A stretch of 64,000 nt of DNA, taken from assembly GCA_021234155.1 (NCBI GenBank), contig JAJEKV010000554.1, positions 1 to 64,000 of the forward strand, written 5' to 3'. The notes under the pieces are model-generated. The model saw only the letters and a list, made by a program, of their open reading frames with translations, searched no databases and was not told the DNA's origin. Source of the stretch: Isoetes taiwanensis. Lineage: Eukaryota; Streptophyta; Lycopodiopsida; Isoetales; Isoetaceae. The translations under genes were made by a program, and so were the position numbers. Shown here piece by piece: positions 12,840 through 25,363 of this stretch (position 1 is its first letter; each line of letters begins with the position of its first letter).

Positions 12840-13618
12840 TACATTATACATAATGTAAGGGCATTTTTTAGACACCCTAGCTTTCTTTTACCCTCTACTT
12901 TGATGGCTTTTAATTTATCATAGATGCAGTTTTCAAGTAAGCCCAAAAGGAGATCGATTACGTGAGACATCGGGTTGGAACCCCAATGCCATGCCCTGAG
13001 TTTTCCATTGAGTGTCGGGCAACACTTTAGCCACAAAACCGCTTCAAATTAACAAATGAACTTTAGTGTAATGTGATACCTAAAACATAAATCATTAAAA
13101 TCACAAGAGGCTTATGTAAATGTCAATGCTCACCTTTTAGCAGCCCAGTTGTGCCAGAATGATGTTAAATCCAGCTCCCTTCCAAAGACGCTACCCATGG
13201 TCGATGGTCCATCAATAGTCTTCCTGGTTGCTTTTGTTATAAAACGTAAATGAAAAATTAGTTCCAACATCGTAAAATGGTAGTACTACATACTAAGATA
13301 TTTAGTAAGATATTTACCTATGAGGGAGTGGATGTTGGTCATCAAACCCTCAACGATGCCAAATTTCTCATGAATAACCCGTGATATTGATCAGAATGAC
13401 TTAAAATAAAAAATGGTGATATTAATCAAAACGGCTACAAAGAAGTGATATATACAAATAGATACATACTTTTAGCAAGAGGGGCAAGACAACCTGGTTG
13501 TGCAAATTAGCATTTGAAACAATGTTTTGTTCTCGTTTATATTCATGCTCGTTGACTCCCATCACAAACATGGGGCATCCTTGTCGGGAGCACTGATCAC
13601 AATGCGCTTGGCACCTCC
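12840..13618 (-). pseudogene. GAPC: Cytosolic glyceraldehyde-3-phosphate dehydrogenase, four-exon fragment
   Basis: Four minus-strand exons cover the middle and catalytic part of NAD-dependent GAPDH, a glycolytic enzyme. Exon A (13,470-13,618) begins after a CAG acceptor with GGAKRIVISAPDKDAP, then NEHEYKREQNIVSNA, and ends at a GTATGT donor. Exon B (about 13,318-13,378) reads VIHEKFGIVEGLMTNIHSLI before GTAAAT. Exon C (13,134-13,223) reads KTIDGPSTMGS and ends at GTGAGC. Exon D (about 12,840-13,041) carries TLNGKL and later ENCIYDKLKAIKVEGK, matching the usual LNGKLTGMAFR and ATYDEIK stretches. Introns of about 90 bases are kept, so this is not a processed copy. The active-site loop SNASCTTNC reads SNANLHNQV because of small indels, removing the catalytic Cys. 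Neither the Rossmann N-terminus nor the C-terminal third is found. It ends about 200 bases before the start of the ULP1-like relic on the same strand. Confidence 0.85.
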
Positions 13619-13654
13619 CTGCAAGTGATTAAAAACACCAACTTTATTTTTATC

Positions 13655-16600
13655 GAGGCACAAATCTAAACAATAAAAACCAAAACCCACATATTTGGAT
13701 TGAACACGCCAAAATCTGAAAAAAATGTAACAACAAAAGTCACATGAATATCTATGGATCCCAAGTTTTTTTACCTTCAAATGAGCAAAGATGAAGTATG
13801 CCACGCATCTTCCAAATAAGAACTTAGCAATGCAAAGACATAGTATTTCTGCATAGTATTTGGGGAATTAAGCATGCTTTTGCCTTGTACATATGAAGTA
13901 TGCCCGTGCATCTTCTAAATAAGAACTTAGCTTGATGTAGGCATGTATGTACAGAATATTTGTATCTGATTTATGCGGAGACCTAGCTCGGCAAATCAAG
14001 AGCTTGGAAAGAAGCCTCGAACCTCCACAACCCATTTTATCGGGCAAAAATGGAATATTATAAGAGTTTTTACTATTTCGATTAATGGATTTTCGTTGTG
14101 CATAAAGGCATTCATCCAGTGCAATAACCCTCTGTGACCCCCTTGCTTCCAAGCACACAAAGTATCGCGACTCCAACAAAGACTTTGTTTCTTTCCCCCT
14201 TCCCCCAAGCACTATTTCTTTCTCCCTTCCCCAAAGGTGGGCCTTTTTCCAAACCTTGTAGCCCCTCGCTTTTAAGTCCCGGCTATGGCGTGTAAACGAT
14301 CACCGCCCATCGGCTTCATTTAATGTGCACCACTCGTACATGATTCAATCATGAAATGGGGGTTTGCTTCAGACGAAGAAAGGGGAAGATCCACCGGATG
14401 CCCCAATCTAAATATCGTTCCCTCTTCATAACATTGGCTATCGGATGCCGGATGCAAATACACGTTAGCCTGATTCAAGCAGTAAGCTGAAATAATTTAC
14501 TAAAAGCATTGATATATACTTCGATTTTCGCCCTTTACGCATGTTCAAACCTTCATCGCTTCAAGCGGATCACAAATATCTGTGCAGGTTCTCTGCGATA
14601 GATGGAGCTTGTGCCGCTTCGGCTCGGTGATGGCGATGCAAAGCGCATAGCCAACCAAATCCGGCCGAGATGGCAGCGCCAAGTGCCTTCGTTGTTTTTT
14701 TTCTGTATTTTTTAAGCACTATTTTTTCCTCAGAACGGTACGTGTCAATTTCAGGAGAAAGCATCAATTAAGAATATGCCAAAAGCATTTTCATAGGAGA
14801 GTTATATATGTTAGAAAAACATAGTAGCTAAGGTTATTTAAAAACCCCAATTTATGAAATCCAAATGCGTGAGCACCATAAAAATAGGGGAAGAAAATCG
14901 TGGCTGTGTTGGAGACGCATCAGGCAGGCAAATCGGGCCAAATAAGGCATGCCCATGCAGGATTTGGCCTGTAGCATGCCGGATTTACACCCCGAAGGAT
15001 CTTCTTGCAGCTTGCCAGGTGCTAGACATAAATGTATATAAGAGGAAGGAGGAGCATTTTCATAGATGCGTGACTGAGTAGATCTACGGAAATTTGTAGG
15101 TGGAATGAATAGTTGTAAATATAACTATGTCAATGTAATGGAGTAGCAATTGTGGAGCATTTCTTAGTTGATGTTTATGATTCATACAGTGTGAAGGATT
15201 TTATGGTTAGCCTTTGTGATTCACAAAAGATAGCAGATCCAATTAGTGGATTGTAGTGGGAAATTAGATATTAGCATTATAGGAACTTGAATCAAAATCT
15301 GGCGTGTGTGGAATCAGAGGTGGAAGATACTTGAATCATAATCTGGCATGTGTGGAATCAAAGGTGGAAGATACGTGTATGCGTGTGTGCTCATAGTATC
15401 TAGTCTATGTACTTTCCTAAATTGATGGCCAAAAATGTTCTTGTAAAGATCATAAAGATCATATTGACGCAACATACACAATAATATCAAAGTTGTACAT
15501 TGATAGGGTTATGGCTATAGTTCAAGGTCGTGTAAGAAGTCGAGCAATAGTAAACATGTATTTAGACATTGTAATGCCTTTGTTTGTCTATATGAGCTTC
15601 CACGTATTTATTTGGACTCTAGAATAAACGTAAGAAAGTGTGAATTGGCCAATCATTAAATAGGGCATGTGGTTAATTTAATTAAAAGCCTTACACTTTG
15701 GCACTGGCTAAAAATCTTACAATGACATTAAAGATTGAGTAAAAAAGTCTAATGTATTTGCAAAATCGAGTAATCAAGAAATTGACTTGAGAGCTTAAAC
15801 AAAATTGTGTTCATATAGCAATGGTGGTTGTGATGATGATCCAAACACCCGGGCTTTTATAGCAGAAGTGAATGAATAGCAGAGGCAGGAGCAAGAATGG
15901 GTGTTTTGAGAGGCTCGATGTTGAGTTTTCGGGAAAAAGGGGACCATCGGGTATTTCAAAAATCCAACCACATCAAACGGAGGAGCAGAAGGATTGAGCA
16001 ACCGTTCTTGAGGTATGAAGACAGAGTATAACCTAAAATTCTTGGGCAGATGTCTAAGGTACTGAGTATATGCTGAATCCCCCGAAAAGAACATAGGAAT
16101 GCAGCTTGCAAGCATTGAATCAGATATGACCTTCCTTGTGGGACAAACATTTTGATCCTAGGTCTAATGTAACTAGGTTAGGATTTCTTACACAATCTAC
16201 TTATTTGTATCGAAGATTTTTGTATAGGTTTGAATTATCGCATTGATTTATAAGTATACTTCACAAGCGAGCCATGTTCTATTCGCCCTCGCCTTGGCTA
16301 TGGCGAGGAGATCTAGAATATGAGACCAGAGTATTTCTGTCATAATCGTTTATTTTTTCTTGTCATAGCTTTATTTCTTGTGGCGTTGAAGGACGAAACC
16401 CATTGGATATGGTATTTTGACCTGCGTATCTATCTAGGGAGCTCTATCCGTCCTTGCTTTTGTTATATTTTCTAGTTCTTTTAGATTGAACAAACTTATG
16501 CTTGAGTATTACTTTCTTTGCCACTTAAAAAGTCGTTGCTATTCTTTCAATGACCAAAAGATAATCTTTCCCTTATTTTTTACCAAAATAGGACTTGCTT

Positions 16601-17940
16601 AATAACCAACCTATCAATCTTTGGCTTGGCCTATCCCTGTCTTGCAATTGTTGAAAAATTTTGGAACCAGGTATTTACATGGATAGAATGGTAGATTTGT
16701 TGTTTCTGGATCATCTGTTAGCTTCATAACTCTTCATTCTTTCTCTAAACATAATTTCTACAGCAAACTGATATATTCTAAACCATGCCCCTTTTGGCAC
16801 TAGTTTATCGTATGCTAATTCTTCAAATCTCTGTCCAAATCCATTGTTGATGAATGGTTCACACACCCATTTCATCTCTAAGCCACATGCAGGTGTGAGC
16901 TGCTAGTTATCAAGACATGATCAAAAGCAGTGCCTTTACCAACCAAAATTGTAAATATGACCGCGTCATCCTTCACCAGCCAAAATCATAAATGCGACTT
17001 GTCATCCTACGAAACAAAAATACGAGTAAAGGCGAGACCCCCACCCACTTGCTTAAAAGGCTACCAATGCAACCACCATTGCCAAACTCTCAATATCCGA
17101 CCAGGCTCCAATATCACCAACACATGATAAACCCATGCCAGATCAGGCTTCAACTTAAGTCATCAAGACTTGAAAACCATAATTTATCCATCAAGGCTTC
17201 AAAATCATAAACAAGCCACCAAGGCTCTAAAACCATAAACTAACAGTCCCATATATATCAATATAAACCACCAAGGCTTCATAATCATAAACTAACAAAT
17301 ACAGCAATAACCAAAACAGGTCATACTTGCAAGGTCAAATAGGGAAATTGGAATGAATGGCCTATCTATCAGCATAAAAAGGGAAAATGGGAAGGGGGAG
17401 GGGGGGTGTGTGTTGTGAGAGAGATCAAGGAAAATCCATAATGGAGATGCGCACAAAAGTGCTAATGTGGGAAACTCAAATGCCAAGCTCCAAATCGGAT
17501 GAGTGCCTGACAGTTAATAACTACTCGAGACACTTGTCACCTAGCTCTAGAAGGCCATTTACCTTCTATTCGTGGGAAATGAAGGTAAATGTGGCTTCTT
17601 GAAATAGTCATCCTCTTGAGGGGATGTTTTGGAATATGACAAAAGATGACTGGTAGTTTACTAGTTGTTAAGTAGATGAAATTCTCTTGTAGCATTTACT
17701 GGTTGTTCCTCACTTCAATGAATACCCCCATATATATTCGGTTTGATAATGAACACAGTGTTGCGGCTTCTTTTGACACTCATCGTATAAATACGAAAAA
17801 AAATTCTCCCATGGCGACTCGATCACCATGGAAATGCCCTCCATCTGACTCGGACCACTTGTGATGGGCAAGTGTTCGGGTGAAGGACACAGAGGTGTCA
17901 TTCATCCCACGCCTTCTATGGGAATCCTATATAGCAGAAG
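13655..17940. other. No recognised gene; small repeats
   Basis: The N-terminal GAPDH exons should lie at 13.7-14.8 kb on the minus strand if the gene were complete, but I do not find them. A block of about 38 bases (ATGAAGTATGCC... AAGAACTTAGC) occurs twice, at 13,792-13,829 and 13,894-13,932. A 43-45-base tandem pair built on CTTGAATCA.AATCTGGC.TGTGTGGAATCA lies at about 15,288-15,375. Between 16,900 and 17,300 short phrases such as CCACCAAGGCTT and ATCATAAACTAAC recur irregularly. A G-rich tract lies at 17,390-17,410. The 106-codon minus frame at 15,795-16,115 has no family resemblance that I can see. Confidence 0.5.
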
Positions 17941-17950
17941 CGTACATACA

Positions 17951-19215
17951 TGTTAGCACCTAGCACAACATACATAATAATATGCCACCCCCAAGGGTGG
18001 CCTATCCATCATCAAGGTAACATCAACATAATGCCAGTATAATATAGGAAATGCACCATAAATGAAAGTTCTACCCTAGGTTCAGATCCAAGGGGATCAA
18101 TTACCCGGTCGGGGGGCCTCAGGATAACAACGGCATCGGAATCATGACAATGGCGTTGGCTGGCATAGAACAATGTCTAGGGTAGTCCACTCCATCCGCC
18201 CCTCCCATTGCACACTTTGTACATAGGCCGGAACATGCTATGGCGTGGTTGTAGCCTTCGAGACAATAATCTCATGGAATCACCCTATGAGACTACTTCG
18301 AGGTCCCGTCCAATGAGGGGCAGAAAGAGGTGAATCCACTACAAGACACGATGGTCTCATATAGGTGGCTAGAGGAAAATAAATGCGGGTACCACTAGCC
18401 CCGCATCCGCATACACGACTTAACCCCCCAAATCCACAAAGCCTGGCCCAATTTGCGCTCATCGAGTCCGGGGCGTCCCTATAGGCACGTAACGATCGTG
18501 AAGCCTAGCACACACTAAAAGGAATCCTTGTAGCCATGCTAGACAAGGTTCCACCTCTACTTCACCACCGTGTCCGTTGTAGAGTCTTTGAACCACAACA
18601 TAACATCCCCCGGGGGGGCTCTTGTTGCACAGCCACATTTAACTTGGAATTGGGGATTCTATCTAGGAGCATCTCTACTACTAGATGGTCTTTGGTCTTT
18701 ATCCCCAATTCCCACAACACGGGGAGGAACGGAAAAGAATAATCACTATACATACATCGATTCATCCATAACCTTAATCAAAGTATGAAATAGAGACTAA
18801 TCATAGAATTACACATATAAGGGTTAGCTAGAAGCTCAAGCTATCTAAATCGACCGGTGTCCGGCTTGATCCAGATTATCTCGATAGTTTCTATGGTTGT
18901 TGGACCTGTTGGACGGTATGAACAAGCAGCAGCTCCTTGTCCAATTCTTCCAAATCAATTTGGGGCAGAATTGCGGTTGGAATCCCACTTGATTACCTCC
19001 AATCAAATTGGTCCAAGTGGCTTCATCTCACTGGTCAAATTATACTAGTTAATAATAAATAGTGGGCATTTAGTTATTAATTAGCTTAATTCTTGGTTTT
19101 TTAAAGATAGCTAACTTAAACCCTTTTAGTTTTGATCCATAATGGTCCCCAAAATACCCATAGTGACATGTCATGGTATTTATACGTGTACCATATAAAT
19201 ACGTGAAATGTCACA
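17951..19215 (-). mobile_element. LTR copy 1 (minus orientation)
   Basis: Read on the minus strand, this block starts TGTGACATTTCACG and ends GTGCTAGGTGCTAACA, so it has the TG...CA ends of an LTR. It is preceded on that strand by TAAGGGGGGAGAA (plus positions 19,216-19,228), a good polypurine tract. It is therefore the 3' LTR of a minus-oriented retrotransposon, or what remains of one. Length is 1,265 bases. I see no gag-pol coding sequence in the adjoining internal DNA. The left flank (before 17,951) is unrelated to the flanks of copies 2 and 3. Confidence 0.75.
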
Positions 19216-19832
19216 TTCTCCCCCCTTAGAAGAATGGTGTTCTCAGCATTGGGGTTAGGTGGTTAGATGATAACAATAATTAAATTATAAAGGATCTAAT
19301 ATACTTAAGCAGGTAATACAGAAGATACATAAGAAGATTATAGCTGCTCATAGTTTAGGACTGTAGTCCTTCACACAAGACTTAAAGATAAGACATATGC
19401 AATTACAACTATGGTCAGTGGATTCAATGTAGTTTACAATGAGATCAAAGAATCTTACAGAATTTTACTTATTAATGCTAAGAGCGGACTAGATTTAGTT
19501 CTTGAGGAAATACAAATTTATTTATAATTCATTAGGAATAAGTTGAAAAAAGAAATTTCAAGTACTTAGAAGTTTAATTATTTGCATCAGGATGTTGTTG
19601 GGTTGCATGCAACGTTTGAAACGAAAAGATGTAGTAATAGTCCTCACGTAATAATATATTAACAAAATTCTATAGAATAAATTTATAAAACATGCCTCAA
19701 CCTGCACGAACGACAGTTCATGTGTCATGTTCTTGTTTAACATTATCATAATAGGTAGCTTATATGGAGTGAACCGGGAAAATATATGTGTGCAGAGAGA
19801 CAACTTATCCATAATACTTGATGTTCTTAATA

Positions 19833-20130
19833 TAGGAATGTTGGAGTATATAATGGACACACATGAAGAATGACTCAGTGAAAGAGTGCCGAAAGCCCAT
19901 CAATGGGCCGGTAGCTCAGTCATAGAGTACTTGGCTTGTGAATACGTTAAAGGTGTCCCTGTGACAGCAAGCTCCATTGCACCAGATTAAGGGGGGAATG
20001 TTGGAATGTTGGAGTGTAATCACATATGACGAATAACTCAGTGGAAGAGTGCCAAAAGCTCATCAATGGGTTGGTAGCTCAGTGGTAGAGTGCTTGGCTT
20101 GCATGCAAGTGGTCCGAGTTTACTTCTCAT
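19833..20130 (+). repeat. tRNA-derived tandem modules, unit 1
   Basis: Two modules begin with GGAATGTTGGAGT at about 19,833 and 20,000. Each contains GACTCAGTG or AACTCAGTG, AAGAGTGCC and then a tRNA-like 5' half. The second (about 20,068-20,130) reads GGTAGCTCAGTGGTAGAGTG, a clear RNA polymerase III A box, then TTGCATGCAAGTGGTCCGAG, resembling a tRNA-Ala(TGC) anticodon arm and a weak B box. The acceptor and T arms do not pair, so this is not a functional tRNA gene. A tRNA-derived SINE head, tandemly doubled, is the likeliest reading. Its copy in unit 2 is at about 26,012-26,310. Confidence 0.6.
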
Positions 20131-20840
20131 CACTTAACACATCAATGTGTCCTTGTGATTTAAGAGCACACCCATGTTATGACAATAAATTCCTCAGTGC
20201 CTGTGGAGTGGCCATAGATTACACTGATTTCACTATCATAACTCATTGTTGGCCACTCTATGCTATTATTACCATTTCTTAAACCCTGCTCTTGTAGATT
20301 AACCCTAATCTAGACATTGCCTACCATTGGATCTTAAAAGGGTTATATGATATAATCACTAGAATATGTTTTTTAACTAATATTCCAAGGATTATTGCCT
20401 TTGATAATTTCACAATTATACCCTTTTAATGAATATTCCATGGACTATTGCTCGTTGGATTTCATTCCAAATGTCTTTGAACGACTTCATTCCTTTTCCT
20501 TTCTTCCAAATTTTTGGAACGACTTAGAACCGTGGCGTAGAGTCTTAACACGCCTTCATGCTAACAAGGCATTTGGCTTTTTTTTCCTTTGTGGAATGAG
20601 TTTTCAAGATGATCCCGAAAAGTAAGCATTTGATCCTTCTTTATTTTTTAGGGATGATCCTTTACATCTGGTACTGATTCTAACCATCAAGACCAGGCTT
20701 TTTGATCTTAGATTGTAGTTGCATATTCAAAACTTTGAAGATGATCCTCCTTTCTCAGCCCATGTTGTTTGAAGCCATGTTCTTGGTTTATCTGTTGTTC
20801 TTGGTTAATACGCCTGGACATGGGGGTGAGGAGGCCAACC

Positions 20841-20930
20841 CTATCTTTGAGGATCATGGCAACTAATCCTCCTGGGCCTCACGGGCCTTGGAGGGGATTA
20901 GTTGCCATGATCCCAGAGAGAGGGTTATCC
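20841..20930. repeat. Inverted repeat (hairpin) in unit 1
   Basis: GATCATGGCAACTAATCC at about 20,852-20,869 is the exact reverse complement of GGATTAGTTGCCATGATC at about 20,895-20,912. The loop between them is GC-rich. The outer arms are partly degraded compared with the unit-2 copy at 27,015-27,101. Confidence 0.85.
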
Positions 20931-22739
20931 TCATCAAAACCCGTGAACATCATAGCAAACTTAACATATCATAAGACTCTAACTTTCGTAATCTTTCTTA
21001 TAGTCAACCAACTTATGTTTAGGGAAGCAAAAAGCCAAAAGTATAGCAAAACTTGTTTAACTGTTGCAAAATCATATGTAAACAAAAGTGTTGTCGCATT
21101 TCGATGGATTGCCCCTCATGACCGGAATTAAGACATTTGTTGATTCAACTAAGATGCAAATAATTGTGTTCATTTGCACTCAAAGACATGAGATAGTATT
21201 AACGACTTTGAAGCAAGGGAAGTTATAGACTGGAGAGTATTATTCATGCAACGCTTACTACATATATGAATATGTAGGTTCTAGAGTAATAATTATGTCT
21301 TTAGCATTTTAGGCATGAAAAGGTTGTGGTTGATGAAAGGATAATGTTGCATCCGCACTTAAATCATTATCAAATGTACCTAGTTACACACCATGCAATG
21401 CCTAGTTAAACCAATTGCCTAGTGGTAAAATGCACAAGAATATCTAATGGTTGAAGTGGAAATGGATATATTTATTGTTTTAAAGGATTGGGAATGGGAC
21501 ACCAATGGTTAAATTGGGCTTCAGCTTTGTAAATGGTTTAATTATCGCTTAACCATGCAAAATGCATGGTTGTGATTTAGTTTGTGATTTTATTTAGTAT
21601 AGTATTAAGGCATAATCCTAAGAATATGCTAAATCAAGGGCATGGGATTTTACACACCTCACACCCCCTCAGATAGCACAACGCCCCATACGCCACATAC
21701 ACGCATACAAATGGGGAAATACGCGATTCATAAACCATTGCCCCGAAGAAAATTGTTTGCGAATCGCACTGTGGTTTCCAAGCATAACCCCGTTAAAGCA
21801 AATCGAAGTCGATCCCAAATTCAATCCACAAAATTAAGATGATGTAAGAGGCTCTCTCTCATCGGGAAACCCTCTCGCTTTCTCATTCCCCTCGCTTCCT
21901 AAAACAAAACTCTTCATGGCAAAAGGGTAGCAATAGCGGCCTCGTGAGCCCCTCAAATCAGAAGTTTGAACTCGCTTTGCTTGATAGTCTCGAATGGGCC
22001 CCACCCCGACATTAAAGCATAGGTTGCTTAAAGCTTGTCGTAAATCATAAGAAAACAGAGAATTTCTATAGTCTTCTCAAATCATAAGAAACGGGAATTT
22101 CTATGTTCGTAGGCAAAAGATTGAAATAATTGGGTCAATCCGAGGGGGGCACCGTGATGAATTGCCTGGCTTTGGCGGATGCAACGGATAGAATTTTGCG
22201 TAGCTTCTTTGAGGGCTGCGAATCGACTTTGCTCTAAGAGTCAATCAGGGGGCTTCGTTTTTATCAATGAGGACTTCGTTTGGGGCCTGATCCAAAAAAT
22301 CGAAAAACCAAAGTAGGTGAAGAACCCAAACGGGGAAGAAACCAGTGAACAACCTAAATAGGGAAGAACCAAACGGTGAAGGTCGAAGTTGCCCTCCAAA
22401 AATGAAGCAAGAACAAACAAGAATCCACCGAGAGCATGCCATCACGTCGATATTTTGGGCAGAAGGTCCGAAGGCCTCCATCGGGCTGTTCTTAGCAGCC
22501 CTAACACCGCTATACACCTCGCTATTTCCGCCCATGAAGAACAACAACAAAAAAGAAGAACACAAAAAATTGGAATCCCCTCTTCACACCTTCGCCCAAA
22601 TCTTAGGAAAGAGATATTTTGGGGACGTAATAGTATAAGTAAAACCTATCCATACAAAATCCATGTTCGTTTGTAGGTCAAGTCAAGACAATTGTGGTTT
22701 CCTCTTTGGTCTGGAACTAGAAGTCAGTATATGAATTTC

Positions 22740-24103
22740 ATTATAATTTAAATCGCATAACTTCGATTGCCCATGTCCTAGAGGCTGATATAGATTCCAC
22801 AATCGGCATTTTGTAACCTTGTTCATTCTCGACTCAAATTCTTCCTCAAACTCGGCTTCTTGCAAATTTAGTAGTTTGTGCCTTCTTGCATCTTGTCTTT
22901 GCGGACTCAACATCTTTATAGGTGAGAGTATCATGTCCGGGAAATACCATTAGATGCATTAGAAGTTGCCAAGAGTCCTAAAGCCCATCCGGAACATCCA
23001 CATGCTCATTCTTTTCATCGAGATGGCGTGACTTGGCGAGATGGATGATTTTCTTTTGACATCCCGGGCGTCACTTCTCCAATAAGCAATTCTAGAACCC
23101 CGGAGAAAAATGGCCTCGGTCCATTTCCGCATGACAAAATTTGGTTAGTAATGCAAGAATATCCTTTCTTTATTTATCCTTTTTTCCGGTAGATGTCCCC
23201 ATTTTACAAAGTTCATTGCATCAAAATTGTTAAAACAAATGCTAGTGGCAAACTCAGACCTGCCTTTATTTTCATCACGTACCAATGCATTTACACTACA
23301 AGCTCTTACATTTAAACAACATTCATTTCCATTAAATAAAACTAGACATGTTCAACCTTCTAATGTGACAATAGCATAACTTGTCCAATATATTTTAAAA
23401 ATCCCGCTAAGATTGTTGTGGCAGCGTCAACAAAGTAATTTTGCAAATTTGAAGTTATGTATGTTTTAACCATCCTATAGTTTAGGACGAGGAACCCATT
23501 AATGTATCTAGGGCATGAGTAACATGCCACACGCCACATTATGGACCAAATGGAAACAAACTCTTTGAATGTTATCAAGTTTATTTCACCAAGATGAGCA
23601 AATTAAGTGATACTAACTAGTGTTTACATAGAGCTCAATTAGATAATTCCATCTAGTTGTTTGAAGCTTACAAGTAGATCCTCAGTCGTTTAAGAAGTTT
23701 CGCCCGAACCGCATGGTCTAAATTCAAGTTAAATTCAGCCTATTTGTATTAGAACTTCCAATTTTCCTCGCCACTTTGTGGTCTTACCGACAGCTTTTCA
23801 ATAATCAGATTTCAAGATTACATGAAAACATCTCAAAGATTGGGAAGGTACCTAATGAGTTTAATCGCTTTCAAACTAACCCAAGAAAACTATCGGGTCT
23901 AAGTTTGCCATTCTTTAGCATATGCGGCTATAGAGTCCACAAAAGAGAATATCCATCTGTTGGCCTGCGAAATTTCGGGCAAAGAATTCTTTTCCATATT
24001 TCAACCGATCAAGAATGTCAAGAGCTTCGGGGAAGATCACTCACATCTAAGTGCCACAAAAATCAAGCTTGATATGGCTTCTTTTAGATTGTTGGGGCAT
24101 TGT
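22740..24103 (-). pseudogene. IST1-like 3' exons, unit 1
   Basis: Minus-strand exons of the same gene as in units 2 and 3. The first (high end 24,103, after a CTAG acceptor) opens CPNNLKEAISSLIF, close to the 'CPxDLKEAISSLIFA' segment of plant IST1 domains. The exon at 23,672-23,805 carries IIEKLSV just after the acceptor, matching IIEKLSVxAP, and ends near the GTAAGC donor. A later exon at about 22,740-22,940 contains TYKDVESA-like and EEEFES-like pieces of the C-terminal region. IST1 proteins regulate Vps4 and ESCRT-III at multivesicular bodies. This copy lacks the N-terminal exons because the unit boundary and the next LTR replace them. Frameshifts near 23,980-24,050 break it. Confidence 0.65.
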
Positions 24104-24110
24104 CTAGACA

Positions 24111-25363
24111 GTTAGCACCTAGCACAACATACATAATAATATGCCACCCCCAAGGGTGGCCTATCCATCATCAAAGGCAACATCAACATAATGCCGGAGA
24201 TAATATAGAAATGCACCATAAATGAAAGTTCTACCCAGGTTCTGAATCCAAGGGGATCAATTGACTGGTCGGTGGCCTCCTGATAACAACGTATTTAATC
24301 ATGACAATGGCGTTGGCTGGTATAGAACAATGTCTCACGGTAGTCCACTCCATCCGCCCCTCCTGTGCACACTTTGTACATAGGCTGGAATATGCTATGG
24401 CGTGGTTGTAGCCTTTCCGAGACGTAATCTCATGGAATCACCCTATGAGACTACTTGAGGGTCCCGGTCCAATGAGGCAGGAAAGAGGTGAATCCACTCC
24501 CGGGCACGATGGTCCCATAGGTGGTTAGAGGATCGTGGTACCACCCTGCTCCCCATCAGGCACATGACTTAACAGCCCCAAAATCCACAAGCCGGCCCCA
24601 GCCGCGCTCATCGAGTCCAGGACGTCCCTATAGGCACGTAACGACTGTAAGCCTAGCACACTAAAGGAATCCTTGTAGCCATGCTAGACAAGGTTCCACC
24701 TCTACTTCACCACCGTGTAATAGTTTGTAGAGTCTTTGAACCACAACATAACATCCCTACCAAAGGGCTTTGTTAATGCGCCACATTTAACGGGAATTAA
24801 GGGATTCTATCTAGGAGCATCTCTACTACTAGATGGTCTTTTGATCTCTATCCCCCCAATTCCCACAACACAGGAGGAACAGAAAAAGAATAATCACTAT
24901 ACATACATCGATTCATCCATAACCTTAATCAAAGTACGAAATAGAGACTAATCATAGAATTACACATACAAGTGTTAGCTAGAAGCTCAAGCTATCTAAA
25001 TACTGATCGGTGTCCTGGCTTGATCCGTTATCTCTGATAGTTTCTATGGTTGTTGATTGGTTGGGAGTATGAACAAGCAAACACTCCTTGTCCAATTCTT
25101 CCAAATCAATTTGGGGCAGAATTGCGGTTGGAATCCCACTTGATTACCTCCAATCAAATTGGTCCAAGTGGCTTCATCTCACTGGTCAAATTATACTAGT
25201 TAATAATAATTAGCTGGGCATTTAGTTATTAATTAGCTTAATTAACTGGTATTTTAGCATAGCTAATAAACCCTTTTTGTTTGATCAATAATGGTCCCAA
25301 AATACCCATAGTGACATGTCATGGTATTTATACGTGTACCATATAAATATGTGGAATGTCACA
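24111..25363 (-). mobile_element. LTR copy 2 (minus orientation)
   Basis: This is the counterpart of 17,951-19,215 with the same ends, except that the leading T is replaced: the junction reads GTCTAGACA/GTTAGCACC. The polypurine tract TTCTCCCCCCTTA (plus strand) follows at 25,364-25,376. It directly abuts the IST1-like exon of unit 1, so the boundary between units 1 and 2 is an LTR end inside, or just at the edge of, the IST1-like intron-exon junction. Confidence 0.75.

Larger units (their letters stand above)
19229..21535. other. Unit-1 spacer segment absent from unit 3
   Basis: About 2.3 kb lies between the polypurine tract and ATGGTTTAATTAT. Unit 2 has the counterpart at about 25,377-27,712, and unit 3 has neither. 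It carries two tRNA-like modules and an inverted repeat, annotated separately. No reading frame longer than 120 codons is present, and none resembles a known protein. It could be leftover internal sequence of the LTR element or a later insertion that preceded the duplication. Confidence 0.6.

Noticed and set aside
13868-14212. N-terminal GAPDH exons on the minus strand
   Set aside because: The 114-codon frame does not contain the NGFGRIGR or AVNDPF motifs expected for the Rossmann domain.
15795-16115. 106-codon minus frame as a gene
   Set aside because: A second frame is equally open over much of the same stretch, and neither shows a known motif.
20068-20145. Intact tRNA-Ala gene
   Set aside because: The D-arm and anticodon region look right, but the T arm and acceptor stem cannot pair. 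It is a tRNA-derived repeat, not a gene.
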